Both the position numbers and the translations under genes were made by a program. 64,000 nt of DNA, taken from contig NC_088306.1 of NCBI RefSeq assembly GCF_032854445.1, positions 14,193,386 through 14,257,385 of the forward strand, written 5' to 3'. Positions 9,778 to 23,389 of the stretch are shown in pieces. Positions within the stretch are counted from its first letter, which is position 1; the number at the start of each line of letters is the position of its first letter. The DNA is from Liolophura sinensis (lineage: Eukaryota > Mollusca > Polyplacophora > Chitonida > Chitonidae). The notes under the pieces are model-generated. The model worked only from the letters and a program-made list of their open reading frames with translations, did not search any database and had not been told where the DNA came from.

Positions 9778-12700
9778 GTATGTACGTCGTATAGCCAAAA
9801 TAAGTTTTATGGACATGAATGGCATCGCAATTGAACATGACAACATGTTGTTTTAAAGATATCTATATCGACATGTATTGTATAATTCAAAATTTATTAA
9901 ATCCGGGATAATCGCCGTATTAAACAATATACATGTTGTTATGTATGGCATTATTGATCATGTTCGAGTCTACTACGTAAAATCTTAACATGTATATGGA
10001 AGAAAATATTACCTTCCTTTTGAGAATTTTCAAACGAGTTTTATGACACAACTTCTTAAATATTTATCTTAGAAGTAAAGAGAGCTATAAATTGCTCGTC
10101 AAGCAATTTTTTACAGAAAACAAAATTTATTCAGTTTATTCGGGTTTCTTGAGGTGCATGTATTTTGTTTATTTTATTTCTTTTTTTGGCTTATTCTTGC
10201 AATGCCAAAAAAAGAAAATAATGATAATAGTATTATCTTATTATACTGTCCATGTGATGAAGTTCTTTCAGAAACAATATGGTGCAGACTGAAGTTAAAC
10301 GTATATGATTGGTTAAAGGCATATAAAAAATTGATTAAATTTGGCTCTCTTAAATATGGCTTTACGCGCTTTAAGTTTTTTTAAGTACTCACTTAGTTTT
10401 AACGTAACATGTTTACAATGTTTAGGACGTAGAGCGTAAAAGGTAGGAAAACTGATGATTATGTTCCACACTGTTTAGATTTTTTTGCATTTGATTTGTT
10501 ATTACATAGCACACTTAACAATACTTTAGTCACCATATTCAGGATATTATGTTATTGGTGTGTACAGCATAAATTAGCTTCCAACAGTCAGTCATATATC
10601 ATCAACCAGTCTTGTGAATAACTTTATGTAAATAAAATGTTTTATTTTACCCTTGACATGTGTTACACTTTGGTATTACCTTGGGAGTTACATTTCAGGT
10701 CTGGCTGCCGTAGTATAGTAGTACGTGATCTTTGTCAGAGCACTGATTTACGCAGGGTAATGATAAGATGTCAAACAGAAACAATTAAGCCTATTCTTAA
10801 AACTCGTTAGATATGACACCCAATTAATTCACTGTAGGATACATGTACATCACATTTTACATGTAATCTTGTATCCCAGATACATTATATAAAAACAAAC
10901 AAATAATATTCTGAATTTTGTTAGTTTACAGTTGTCACTCAAGTGCTAAAGGTAACAGATCAGTAAAATTTAAGTAATATAATCGGTTAAATATCGTATA
11001 CATATCACCATATAAGACTGCCCATGTCTTTATGTTGTATATTCCGAAAAAAAAGTAGTCTTTCTTTATGGTCAATCAAAAGTCGTGTCAGTAGCAAGCC
11101 CCTTCGAGCGTAGCCGAGTGTTGCTGAGTTATGCCGGGAAACGTTTAAGTAACGCACGATGGCCAGGTGTGACCAGTCTGTCCAGGGTTGATTAACGCTA
11201 ATCTCAGGTGAATATGACGGCAAGGACGGCCACGAAATAAGAATAAATATTTCTGGAGCCGTCCAAATATAATAGTGTTGCATTTGAAAAATTCGAGTGA
11301 AGTATCAACGATGAATTTATGTATTTATTTATTTATTTATTTAATCGGTGTGTTACGCCGTACTCAAGAATATTTCACTTATACGACGGCGGCCAGAATT
11401 ATGGTGGGAGGAAACAGGGAAGAGCTCGGGGGAAAGCCACGACCATCCGCAGGTTGCTGAAAGACCTTCCCACTTACGGCCAGAGAGTATCACCGATGAA
11501 CGAGAGGCGGGTATGCCGCTTTCGTGACATTCAAGATGGAGTGAGACACCTTTAGGTTATTATACTACTCTAGAGCACCACATATTGTAGTATTTTATTT
11601 TGCTCTATCGGTCAGTTCCAAGTGAATGAGATACATAGTGATCAATCTCTACTTATGCGGATTATGTGATCTTATTTTATGAAATACACATATGTATTTT
11701 GTAATTACGGATTATAAAATGATAAGTTATTGTGTAATTCGTGAAAACGGTCAGATTGTAATCCGTAACTTACGCATTGGTTGCATGTCAAACTGTTTGT
11801 GTGTAGTTGTATAAAATTCCCCTTAGAAGTTTGGTACAATCTTTTAAAGTCTTGCGAGAACAAGCCGGGGAGCTAATCCCGCCATCGAGGGCCTTGAACC
11901 TTGTACGCAACAACCCTATCCCAGAATTCATTCCGAAGCATGCATGACCACAACCCACACAATCCATATATAACAGTTAGGTACACCAAATCCATCGGAG
12001 TTATATCCCTTAATTAATACCATTTTCAATGTATTTTTCAAGTCGCATCAATCAAAGCGACTATTGATAACTTTTTATTCAAGTGAAACGTCAAAAAATT
12101 TGCCCCCCCCCCCCCCCAGAAAAAAACAATCAACCGATAGCAATCAAGGGCTACTCTGATGTTTATTGCTTAAATTGTCAATATTACTCTATTTCTAGGC
12201 ATCCTTGCCGCCAGTGGTCAAGTCTTACATTCTAATCCTGTTGTTTTAATTATCAACCATTTTAAGCGTATAATTTTCGTATTCAGTGAATTTACTAAGT
12301 GACCTTGTAAACTGGTTCAAGTTGTTAATTGTATTTTCAGTTGATGTGAATTTTCCTTTTATACGTGATAATTAAATTTATATTTTAGTACCATGGATTC
12401 CAGCATGACGGTGGATGCAGCACAAGTGACTGTTTTAGCATTATGACAAAGTTTATCACCATGCATGTGCTTTATGTCACATGCAAATATTTTTTTAAAA
12501 ATGCAAATGAAGCAACAAATGTAATATTTTACAGCAATTTGCCGTGTAAATGAAAGTTTTAGTTAGCGGTATTTTATTACACGAATTTGGTAATATCTAC
12601 CTGAATGAGGAAAATAAAAATACTTTATAGCAAATTTTCAAGTGGTAAATGAAATAAAATGTAACATGTAATGTGACAGTACCGGTATTTTAAGATATCT

Positions 12701-13030
12701 CGTGGGCTTATTCTGTCCATATTACCACAACATGCAAGACGGTATAATACAATGTTGGCAATTACATCCAAGGGTGACGAAGGGACCACAAAGGTAAGTC
12801 ATGAAAGAGTTAAGTGGAACAGTGACATGTTCCTAGGCAATCAACAACATTTCAGCACACTATGGGCTTCATAACTTAGACTTTCTGAAAGTTAACACTG
12901 AGTCCCAACAATCAAAGGAAATAATGACTCAATTTCATCAAGAAACCACTAAATTCATCAACTGACGTAAATAATGACTCACTTATAGTGGAAGACCTTT
13001 TTTTCCTTAACCAACAATAACTGGCTGACA
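9778..13030. other. Non-coding stretch, M2 tail and unique sequence
   Basis: AT-rich sequence. Up to about 11,870 it matches 42.7-44.44 kb. It contains a SINE (11,317), a 15-base C run (12,103-12,117) and an isolated donor-like AAGGTAAGT at about 12,790 that could close a short upstream exon. No gene is recognised. Confidence 0.5.
11317..11515 (-). mobile_element. SINE copy, minus strand
   Basis: The tail of TTTATTTATTTATTTAATC on the plus strand is followed by the shared SINE core in reverse. The same insertion is at 43,868 in M4, so it predates the M2/M4 duplication. Confidence 0.85.
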
Positions 13031-14730
13031 AAGTGGCTCATACTTCAGACTGGTACCAAAGTTTCAAAACAGTGCACTGATGCAGCAGCTAGACGAATTG
13101 TCACAAGCTGTTAAACGTCATTTAAAGAAAATAAAACCAAAACCTGAAGAAAATGATCCTCGCCTGATAAGAAATTTTATTATATCCTCTGATGCTTTAA
13201 GTAAAACAGGTGTTAATCCAAGTGGAAATCATTTTGTATTTGCTATAAACAAACTGATTTACAGTGATCCTTTAGGAGGAAATATACTGGATGATTTTGT
13301 ATCTGAGTTTAAAATAGGCCTTAAACATTGTGGCCATGAAAGGCAAGAAATAGAAATTGTCTTGTGCCATGACCTCACATCGATAGACTGTTTTGGTAAG
13401 CACAAGTGCAATTTCAAACGTGGGTCAGTCTATCCCCATCAAAACCTGTGGTAGTCTCTGCTCCCATAATAAGATCTGCCCTTTGTGCCATAGAGCCAGG
13501 CCTATATAAATCGGTCTTAACATCAGCTCTTTCAAGTAATGATCAAACTTATAAAGTTAGCTATTTGAAGGACATTTCCAAATATTCATCTTTCTGAGAC
13601 GAGTCATTTTCGAATGGATTTTTTCAGAAGAAATAGACCTATCTCTTCTATTTAAGAAAAGTGAAAGTCCACATATCTAGACTGTTCAGAATACTGTCCC
13701 AATGAAAGAACCCCCAGAAACTGAGAGCCTCGGTCAAAAACAGATTTGTAAAGTTCTAACATCTTCGCCCCAACGTTCTTATCTGTACGAATCCAGTAAA
13801 GCAAACGCAGAAGAGAAAAAATGTAGCCTTGAGTTTGACAATGGCGTTCATCACACTCATAGATTCGAACCCCAAATCACCCACAGTGTAAAAGAAAAAC
13901 AGCCTGCACTCAAAATTTACCCAACTTCTTGCGAATCAAGTATTGTACAGCAAGTACCTTGTAATGAATTGGGTCTAAAGGATGCATTGCATATAATGAA
14001 CTCATTTTCAAGAAGTCCAGAATGTATCCAAAAAATAAAAGATAGAACAGCTTTCTGCAGTGTTCAGTCCAAATTAACAAGTAAACCGAATGATACAAAC
14101 AAGAACAAAACTGTTAATCGCAAAGTAACTGTAAAAGAAAAGACCGAAAATCTTTCGGTCCGTAGCAGCCAATCTCCTTCTTGTGCTGTTAGTAATACTG
14201 AGGCCCATCTTGTTAGGAAAGAGAAAAGCGGTCTAGAATTTTATGACGGTATTCTTCAATACCTAAGACATAATCCACAGGTAAGGCAAAACGATTCAGA
14301 GAAAAAACTAGATCTTAAGCTCTTTTCCGAAGCGTGCAAATCTAGCATTGTTAAGAAAGTATCCTGTAGGGATGTCGGATTCAAGGATTAAACTGCCTTA
14401 AGCCAAAAAACAGAATACCTCTTTTTTCAAAAGCACAGAATGTATCCCCCCAAAAAAGACAAAATACACTCCATTTGTAATTCTCAAAGCAGCTGTGAAC
14501 CCCAGATTACCAACACCACTGAAAAAATTACAAGAAACAGTTTTAATCCATGTGATGATGATGACCATGCGAAATGCACTATTCAGTTTGATAAAAGCAT
14601 TTTGCAGCACCTCAAATGTAATCCACAGGTCAGCTACAAAGCCTCAGAGACAAAAATAAATATAAGATTAATACGCGATTTCTCTGGCTGTGCAAAAACC
14701 ATAAATGAACTCCATGAAATTGCATCGTGA
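13031..14730 (+). pseudogene. Unrecognised gene remnant with three internal repeats
   Basis: I do not recognise the family. An open stretch at 13,031-13,454 encodes a Lys-rich start and a mixed-charge domain. It is followed, after stops, by 13,702-14,391 and 14,440-14,730, which share one frame across a TAA at 14,389. Three related blocks begin at about 13,828 (LEFDNG), 14,233 (LEFYDG) and 14,581 (IQFDKS). Each continues with a ...PQ(I/V)... segment, then Lys-rich sequence and a Cys/Ser/Ile-rich end (SSIVQQVPC, SSIVKKVSC). Spacing is about 405 and 348 bases, so the unit is roughly 115-135 residues. The stop and local frame changes suggest a decayed gene or undetected introns. No ATG with a good context opens the first block. 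Confidence 0.45.
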
Positions 14731-14886
14731 GGACCCCACGACTAAATAGTAGCATGATCCATGTGCCTACGTATCAGCAGGCCTCGAAGATAATCACAAT
14801 CTTGTAGCGTAGCAAGTCGGTAAGCAAAAATGTGGGGATCAAGGTCACCAGGTAAGAATAGGTCCAGACCGGATACACCTGGTTAT
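14663..14886 (+). repeat. Direct repeat, left copy (224 bp)
   Basis: Matches 19,295-19,517 closely, from TAAGATTAATACGCGATT to GGATACACCTGGTTAT. The left copy overlaps the end of the repeat-containing gene remnant. The two copies bracket module M3. Confidence 0.85.
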
Positions 14887-14887
14887 G

Positions 14888-15000
14888 GATCGCCGTACTC
14901 AAGAAAATTTCACTGATACGACGGTATCCAACATTGTGGTGGGAGGAACCTTCCCAGTATGAGCTGGACAGAACTCACAGCGATCGCAGCGCCCAGAGGG
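14888..15000 (-). mobile_element. SINE fragment with internal deletion
   Basis: Contains the reverse of the SINE core (GCCGTACTCAAGAA, TTTCACTGATACGACGG) joined to the GAGCTGGA and CTCACAGCGATCGC parts. The middle of the element is missing. Confidence 0.65.
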
Positions 15001-15566
15001 ATCTCGGTCAGGTTGCTGTGTTAGCACTCTAATCATTACGCATGCCAGGTTACAGAGGCCCTATACCCCATTCCATAGTGTACGTGCGACAGTTTGACAT
15101 AATCGGCTTTAGGTGACACATATACTCTGTCAATAAAAAGTGTTACGCTGAGGCATTTGATACCTAAGTCAGTATGCGGATTTTTTTTTATTCTGGCCAG
15201 TGACAGAGATAAAGTATAACATGGTATGGAGTGATTTACACACACTTTTGATTCACCCACACTAAGGACCTACGCAGGTTTCAAAATACGACGTAATACA
15301 AGAACGAAATGATCAAGGTCCCTTTTTGATGTTAAAACTCTGGTAATTTTAACATCATGGGTTGGTATATAGAACATAAAACAAGCAATTAACAAGGGGT
15401 AGAGTCATCTTCAGATTTATGTTCTTAACATGTGTTTGTGACATGTGTAACAAAGAAATACGTATATATTATATAGCAAATTTATGGCTATGTATGACGT
15501 TTATTATGCAGTATTTTCGTAATACATCAGTTACTTTTTTATGATATACTTCTGTTGATGGTAGGG

Positions 15567-15807
15567 TTATTTATTTACTTCTTTGATTGATGTTTTACGC
15601 CATATTCAAGAATATTCACTTATACGACGACGACCAGCATTTTGGTGGGACGAAACCTGGTATAGCCCGGGGGAAAACCCATGACCATTCCTGCCAGGTT
15701 GCTACCAGATCTTCCCACGTTCGGCAGGAGAGGAAGCCAGCATGAACTGAAATTGAACTCACAACGACCGCATTGGTGAGAGGCTTCTGTGTCATTGCGT
15801 CGCGCTG
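15567..15807 (-). mobile_element. SINE copy, minus strand
   Basis: Full core with an AT-rich tail at its left end and a degraded tRNA-like region toward 15,800. It sits at the position matching the copy at 2,985. Confidence 0.85.
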
Positions 15808-15949
15808 TTGACGGTAGGTATCAGTTCAAGTATTCAATGCTGATAGCATTTGTAAGTTCCGTTGTGATGGAATTTAAGCAGCTACGGTAACCAACTGTGA
15901 ATAATTTGTCTGTAAAATGTAATACAAAGGTAATTATTTTTGAGTTTTC

Positions 15950-17092
15950 CAGCTAACAAAAAGAATGGCGGGATTCACACCTGACCTGTAGGATTTGGTC
16001 AGCAAACACAACGGTTATGAGAATCTGTCCTTTTGTCCGTCCAACATCGCCACTGCCTTTGGGATGACTTAAACAGGAACTGAAGAAAACACTGCTAGTC
16101 AGAGGATAGAAGGTCTAAACTTGACACAAGAGAACGACGCCTTGCATGCTGCCTTACAGAAACTATTTGGGGAAATTAAAACCACGAACGCCGCATACAC
16201 CCTTAGCACAGCTAACAACATGTTCGTCGACCAGAAATTCAAAGTGTTGGACGAATATTTGAAGGTGATCCAATCGTCATTCAAATCCCATGTCACAAAC
16301 GTCAATTTCGCCCAAGATTCCGAAGGTTCCCGTTCAACCATAAATACATGGGTAGACAAAGAAACCAATTTAAAATTCCAGGATTTGATTCCATCGGGGG
16401 TGCTCACGGCGCAGACGGTAATTGTCTTGGTCAATGCGATATACTTTAAGAGAAAATGGGCCAAGAGATTTTCGCCAAACGTCACGTATTCGAAATCATT
16501 TCAGTTGAAGAACGACAAGAAAATTCAAGTGGACATGATGTACAAAAGTTCCAAATTCCCCCTAGGCTATCTCGCTGAGCTAGATTGTCAAATCCTGGAG
16601 CTACCGTACGTTGAGCATGACCTGAGCATGTTCATTTTGCTTCCAAGGAGAGCAAACGGCCTCACGCGTCTGGAAGAGTCTCTCACACCAGAAATACTTC
16701 AGTCAGTCCGGAGCTTCATCTTCTTACAACACGTTCAAGTCCATCTTCCGAAATTTAAACTAGAAGAAGGGGTGGAGCTTTCGGGCATCCTCCAGCAGCT
16801 TTGGATAAAGGACCTGCTCGCGGAAGGTGTGGCTGACTTGTCAGGTATCGATGGCACGAAGGAACTGTACGTCTCCAATGTCGTCCACAAGGCTTTCATC
16901 GAAGTGAACGAAGGGGGCACCGAAGCTGCAGCTGCCACAGGCTTTGGGCCTATTACCAAATCCATGACTCAGCATTTTATCGCGGATCATCCATTTCTGT
17001 TTTTTATCATGCTTAATCGGACTGGCGCGATTTTGTTCGTTGGGCGCCTTTCTCAACCGCAAGAGTCAGGGAAAGAAAAGGATGAAGTGTAA
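15950..17092 (+). pseudogene. Serpin 3: N-terminally broken serpin
   Basis: Serpin homology begins at about 15,950 with no start codon or splice acceptor. The serpin frame carries TAG at 15,989 and TAA at 16,070. From there a single frame of about 340 codons runs intact to a C-terminus of KDEV. The 5' end is replaced by other sequence, so it is probably not translated as a serpin. The body is nearly identical to serpins 1 and 4. Its loop is two residues shorter; counted from the hinge, P1-P1' would be Lys-Ser, but counted from the distal strand the bond shifts by two. The hinge has Gly at P16 (EGGTEAAAAT). The intact second half could reflect recent pseudogenisation or gene conversion from a functional copy. 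Confidence 0.9.
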
Positions 17093-17317
17093 GAGCCATT
17101 GAGGATTGTATAAAATGTATGTTATACATTCCATACAGAACGGTTGGTGTGAAACATTTGGAAATTTCTAAGCTCTTATATTCGCACAGTTCTAAGTCAT
17201 GATTTACATATTGCGATAATATCCCAAGTAAAGCATGTCTTAAAGTCATTCTGGTATTTTATCGGATCAGGTCGCTGGGTAAAGCTTTCCAATCTTATAC
17301 GGGCACTCCTAAGTCGG

Positions 17318-18367
17318 GATTTTCAGGCTGTGTGTACCATGTGGCTGTGTGTATTGTGCGGGGGAGGGGGGGGCGTGTACTCTGGGGGTGTGGATTGTGT
17401 GGTGGTGTGAATTGTGTGGCTGTGCGTATGGTGTGGAGGTGTGTATAATGTAGGGGTGTGTTTTGTGTGTCTGTGTGGATAGTAAGGGCTGTGCATTGTG
17501 TGTGGGTGTGTACAGTGTGTTAGTGTGCATAGTGTGGAGGTGTGTATAGAGTGGTTGTGTGTATATTGGGAAGGTGTGTATAGTCTGGGGGTGCGTATAG
17601 TGCGTGGATGTGTATAGTGTGGAGGTGTGTATAGTGTGGGTGTGTGTAAATTCTGAAGGTGTGTATAGTGTGGAGGTGTGTATTGTGTGAATGTGTGTTA
17701 GGTGTGGCTGTGTACAGTGTGTGAGGTGTACAGTGTGGGGGAATGTACCCTGCTTGGGGTGTAGAGTGTGTGGGTTGTGTACAGTGTAGGGTGTGTATAG
17801 TGTGGCTGCGTGCATAGTGTGGCTGTGTCTATAGTGTGGGGATGTGTATAGTGTGGAGGTGGGCGTAGTGTGGCTGTGTGGGGGTGTGCATAGTGTGGGA
17901 GGTGTATAGTGTATGGGTTTGTATAGTGTGGCTGCGTGCATAGTGTGGCTGTGTGTATAGTGTGGGGATGTGTATCGTGTGGGGTGTGTATAGTTTGGCT
18001 CTGTGTATGTGTGGGAATGTGTATAGTGTAAGGGTGTGTATAGTGTAGGGGCCTGTACATTGTCGATGTGTGCATAGTGTGGGGTGTGTGTATAATGTGG
18101 CTGTGTGTATAATGTGGCTGTGTGTATAGTGTGTGGGTGTGTGTATTGTCGCTGTGTGCATAGTGTGGGGTGTGAGTATAATGTGGGTGTGTGTATTGTG
18201 TGGCTGTGTGTATAGTGTGGGGATGTGTATAGTGTGGGGTGTGTATAGATTGGCTCTGTGTATGGTGTGGTGATGTGTATAGTGAGGCTGTGTGTATATT
18301 GTGGCTGTGTGTATGGTGTGGAGGTGTGTATAGTGTGGCAGTGTGCATAGTGTTGGGGTGTGTGTAG
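17318..18367. repeat. 17-bp G/T-rich minisatellite, copy 2
   Basis: Same unit as at 7,342, with more diverged copies and a longer array (about 1.05 kb). It begins about 225 bases after the serpin 3 stop. Minus-strand open frames of up to 358 residues are artefacts of the repeat. Confidence 0.95.
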
Positions 18368-18499
18368 GAGAAGAGAGATCGACAATCTTTCTTTCCAATA
18401 GAGAAAAAGGAAACCGCCCTAAAATAGCAAGAGTAAGAATAGATCTTGAATATTCTACTGTCCGAAGAAGGGCAATATTTCTGGTTTGTAATGGATGAA

Positions 18500-20507
18500 G
18501 ATATTCACCACTGTAATTGACTGGAAGACACTGTGTGGGCAGTCAGAGACTGGAGAGTGCTCGGGCGTTCCATTCGGACAAACAATGATATGGAGGGATG
18601 GTACCACTCAATCAAGAAATATTCATTAGTATATGTTACCATAGTGTATTTTAGAATTGAAAGAGATTTATATATTCATTAGTATGAACATATTTTGGTG
18701 CTGGAATTAAAATATGCTTTAATATTTGATATGCTTTTCGTGAAAATATTTCTGATGCATAACTGTCAATATATTAGTATCTTTTGTAGTAAATACACAG
18801 TATGTTATCATAGTGTATTTTAAAAGTAAGAGAGATTTATATTTATTGGTATGAACATATTTAGCCTGAGGAACCAAAGTGTATAGGGCTTAAAACAGAT
18901 AGACATATTTGTAAAAGTGTATAGTATTGAAAATAACAACAGTATGTATATCCAGATGTCAAAATATTCTCAGTCTGATTTTTGTCTTCATCCTTGCGAA
19001 GCTGAAGTAAAGGGAGATAACTTGTTGGTGTCTTGCAGAACTCCGCTTGCGAGGCTCTTCGCGGTCGTTTGTCTGAGTAGGCTAGTAGAAATAGTCTGAG
19101 TTTTCCTGAAATAAAGACATTAATAATGAACTACAAATTCTCATTACAAACAAATCGGATGAAATAAACCAGTCATTCGAAATAGCCACTACATAATCTA
19201 TATTGTTAGGCGACCTGACCGTAGACGATTTAACAAAAGGTTTTAGACGATTTGAATTAGACGGGTTGTATTCTAGTCGACCACAGCGTAAATGTAAGAT
19301 TAATACGCGATTTTTCTGACTGTGCAAAAACCATAAATGAACTCCATGAATTGCATTGTAAGGACCCGACGCCCGAATAGTTGCATGATCCATGTGCCTA
19401 CGTAGCAGCTGGCGTCGAAGATAATCACAAGCTAGTAGCGTAGCAAGTCGGTAAGCAAAAAGGTGGGGATCAAGGTCACCAGGCAAGAATAGGTCCAGGC
19501 CGGATACACCTGGTTATACACCTCTGACTGTATCAGGTTGACTGGAGGCTGTGTCAGGCATGATTCTGACGGCCGCCTTGCCTTCAGAAACCCATAAACA
19601 CATATCACGGCTGCACAAACAAGACGGCATGGTTTACACAAACATGTCTGAGGAAAGGTACTGGTCAATGTCTCATATAGAGGCTGGCCTCCAATCCGGC
19701 ATAGTCACATGGTAAGATGCAGTGTACCAGTTTCATCACTAACACCTATGAGACTTTTTCACTTTTACCGACCTGCTATGAAACATAGAAAGCTTTTGTT
19801 ACAAGCATGAAATATACAGTGTGTGTTACATGTTAATGGTGACTTCATAAACTTAATTCGCATTTTGAACTCAAACTGTCTGATTCCCAATTCTTCTTCC
19901 TTGTCTACTGTATGGAACTTTTGTCAGAATGGGGTGTCTCAGGCATGGTTGATGTTGGTTACATTTCTGTACCTGTTTAATGATATAAACTGTGTTTTTT
20001 TAAAGGGCACATGTGGGTGCACCACATTACCACATGTGGGTGTGCCGCATTACCACACGAGGTTTGTTTTACATGATTTTTTTATGCACACTATAGTCAA
20101 TGTCATTTTCTTTGAACATAATTAGATTAACCTTAGTTACTGGTGGTTTATATATGATGTATATATTCATTGTATTCAAGATATGGCTGAAAACAAATCT
20201 GCCGCTACTGTCTGATATCAGTAGACCTTTAAATGGGCTTAACGCATATTATATGCATGTGCATAGAGTAAATGGGCGCAGATTCGATATACCGTCACTG
20301 ATAAATGTATCTCCAATATGTCTTTTGCAATAAGTATGCAGTCCTTAACTACATACTAATATTCACAATGTATTAACTGATAGATGACCATAAATTTAAG
20401 TCTGATTTGCTGGTCGATATAATTTAGGCCTAACGTACAGGTACATGTACCTACAGGCCCTGATGCACGCGTACTGCACTCCCATACTACATGTACTGTT
20501 CATGTTC
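18500..20507. other. Non-coding stretch between M3 and M4
   Basis: AT-rich, with two related ATATTCATTAGTATGAACATATTT-like blocks (near 18,625-18,695 and 18,785-18,865) that form a short local duplication. It also holds the right copy of the 224-bp direct repeat. No gene is recognised; open frames here are short and lack splice or start context. Confidence 0.5.
19295..19517 (+). repeat. Direct repeat, right copy
   Basis: Partner of 14,663-14,886. Beyond 19,517 the two copies diverge at once: the left continues into a SINE fragment, the right into unique sequence. Confidence 0.85.
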
Positions 20508-23289
20508 TGCAGTACTGTATTGAAAACATCACTAGCTGCAGTGAGTACATCTTAACTGATGTCTTGATATAATCAATATCTATATAGGCCTACTCTATGT
20601 GTTCTAGGGGATTCTGTAATTTCCCTCAAAGATAGCTACGACTGCTATTGTGAGGGATTTCATCCCATCCACACGCTATTTAACTCATAAATGTGTTATA
20701 AGGCACTCCTCATCGCCTTGATACAGACAAATCCATATTTTATAACGACTTACAACGAATTACAACTCTAAAAAAATCGTAGTCAAAGCCAAGCCTTTCC
20801 GGCTTTGTCGTCTGCATGAAACTCTCCATCTGACGGGTGTTTCCAGACGTCTACAATCCATAAAACACAAAACTTTCGTAAAAATATTTTTTACTTCAGT
20901 ACAAAAGAATTTTTAAACTTGAGGCAAATCTTGTTGTTTAAAGCCTGATTGATCAATGAAATCAACCGACCCAAATGAACAAAAGTTTCAGCAGAAAATT
21001 TCACTTAGTCTTGCCTGCCAAGCCTTTCAACGTCTGAATTAGCGGACTTCCGCGTCCAGAAAGCGTAGCTTAAGAAGTGATCAGGTAACCTACAGGAGTT
21101 TAGGCCACAGTTAAATACCCGTAACAGGTGAGTAGATCGTGACGATCCGTTTTTTCCTGATAACACAGAGATAAAAGAATGCCCAACTCGATGACATGTA
21201 GAAAATGTCTACATATATCTATGCCATCTCCAAACATGCCGGTGTCGGAGCGAAACTGAAAAGGGGTGTATCTGTACAATGCCGGCATGGCGGCTTTGTA
21301 CTGGTGATGTGGGTTGTCGAGATATAAGAGACCAACCGAGTACTCTGTTTGCTATTGTATATACAGAAAACTAAGAATATGTCAGTTGTATCAAATGAAA
21401 TCCCGGTTAGAGTAGATCCAGCATTGAATATGTAGATGTGCCCGTGTACTTTTACATGTAGAAATGTACAACGTACCGTGTTACCGGTATATGTAAAGGT
21501 GTGTGTGACAGGCTTCACGCTTATTGTACATGTATCTTTCGGTATGTATGTAACATTGGAGTGTTGTACCTTTAGGAATTCGATCGAGTGGTAAATTGCG
21601 TTTTTCGAATTTAAAACGAATATCGCTCAGTCTAACCTACTTTGACATGCACCTAAACCGTACTAGTAAATGAACACATCGTTTTCCATTTAGTGCAAAT
21701 CCACTGTTGTCAATTATGTTGCAATAGACAAATGCATTCACATGATAATAACGTAGACAGATACTGTTTAAGACTGCGGTGATCGACAGCCCTTAAACCT
21801 TTGATAAGCTAGCTGGATTTAAATATTTCCATTTAAACATAGGACTGTTTATGTATTGAAGGGACAGTAAAAAGGTAAAATAAAAAAAGGAGTACCAAGC
21901 GTCGTACTCAACAATGTTTCAGTCATATGGCGACGAAGGAATCCTTGGAGTGCATGTAACGTGCCTCCTTGTTTCAGGACGGATTTCCACCGCTCTTTTA
22001 TCTATTGCTGCTTCACTACCACGACCTACCGAAAGCAAGTAACGTTACCGGCCCGAGCCATTATACTGATACGGGTCAACTAGTCGTTGCACTATCCCCT
22101 CCATTATTAGGAAGATGTCTAAAGGTGTGACCAGTATGTAGAGAGGAAATTAGAAGCACCGGTACAGTTATGAATTCAGAGCAATATCAATACAAGAACG
22201 TTTGCTAGAAAGGAATTAAGGTCTACCGATTTAAATATAATGACCAAACTTTGTTTCCTTATGAATTGATTTGATTACTTAAAACCGAACAGTGCAGGGA
22301 CCAAGCCAAGAAGTGTGCGTACAAATGCACGTGTGTACAAATGAGGCACATTCACAGAGAGAAAGACAAAGAAGTATGTGTTTGTATGTGTTTGTATGTA
22401 TATATGTATATTGAATCCATTGCCATCCGCAGGTTGTTGCAAGACTTTTCCAGTATGAACAGTATGAACGCAGCGATCGCATTGGCGAAAGGGTTCTCGG
22501 TCAAGTTGCTGTGTTAACACTCTAACCACTACGCATGCTATGTTATGTTAGCCCTTTACCCCATTCTGTGGTGTACGTGCGACATACTCGGCTTTAGGTG
22601 ATACACATATTCTGTCACTTAGAAATGTATGACTCAGCGAGCTGAGGAATTCGATATGTAAATGGCAATATTTAGACAGTTTGAGTCAAAACAGGTCTTT
22701 AAAAAGTTTTCGTTGGGAGGTGTCACAACCCTGTTAGAAAATATGAGGTCGGTCACTTGGTATGCGGATGTTTGTTTTTCCTTTTTTTTATTCTGGCTAG
22801 TGAAAGAGATAAAGTGTAGCATGGTATGGAGTGGTGTACACACAGTTTTGATTCACCCTCAACAGGGGCTTACGCAGGTGTCAAAATACGACGTAATACA
22901 ACCAGAAAATCCTCAAGATTCCATTTTGATATTAAAAATCTGGTATTTATAGGGTCATTGGTTGGTATAAAGAATATAAAAAAATCAATTAAAAAGGGTT
23001 AGAGTCATCTTCTGAATTGTGTTCTAGGATGGGTTTGGGTGGTAGTTTAATCGAAACACGATGACTGCCATGTTAAAATATATGCAAATAGCCGTAAAAT
23101 GGTGACGTCATTTTGCATTTTTAGGTCATTATGGTGACGTAATGACGTAACTCCAAGTCTTGTCAGTGGCGTCCACATCTTTTGATTCTACTTATTGTTC
23201 TTGCTATTTGTAATAAAGAAACACGTGTGTATTATAAAGCAAATTTATGGCTATATGTGACGTTTTCTTTTTCCAAGATATACATCCGT

Positions 23290-23389
23290 TGATGATAGGT
23301 TTATTTTTTTATTTATTTATTTGAATGATGTTTAACGCCGTACTCAAGAATATGTCACTCATACGACGGCAGACAGCTTTATGGTGACA
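23290..23389 (-). mobile_element. SINE 3' fragment abutting a serpin scrap
   Basis: The AT tail and core (GCCGTACTCAAGAATATGTCAC on the plus strand) stop after TTTATGGTGACAG. The next bases are serpin coding sequence. In M1 and M3 the same SINE continues for another 130 bases. Confidence 0.75.

Larger units (their letters stand above)
5640..11870 (+). repeat. Serpin duplication module M2
   Basis: Follows M4 in order: an upstream block, a serpin, the minisatellite, the 8.1-8.5 kb flank, then 8.5-11.87 kb, which matches 42.2-44.44 kb on the far side of the Polinton. Differences from M4 include the serpin deletion, the helicase remnant at 9.5 kb and the absence of both the Polinton and the LTR-like insert. 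Confidence 0.85.
15040..18500 (+). repeat. Serpin duplication module M3
   Basis: 15,040-15,290 matches 22,540-22,900 in M4, 15,330-15,560 matches 2,560-2,960 and 22,930-23,280, followed by the shared SINE, a serpin, a minisatellite and the post-minisatellite flank. The serpin 3' flank resembles M1 more than M2 or M4. Confidence 0.85.
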
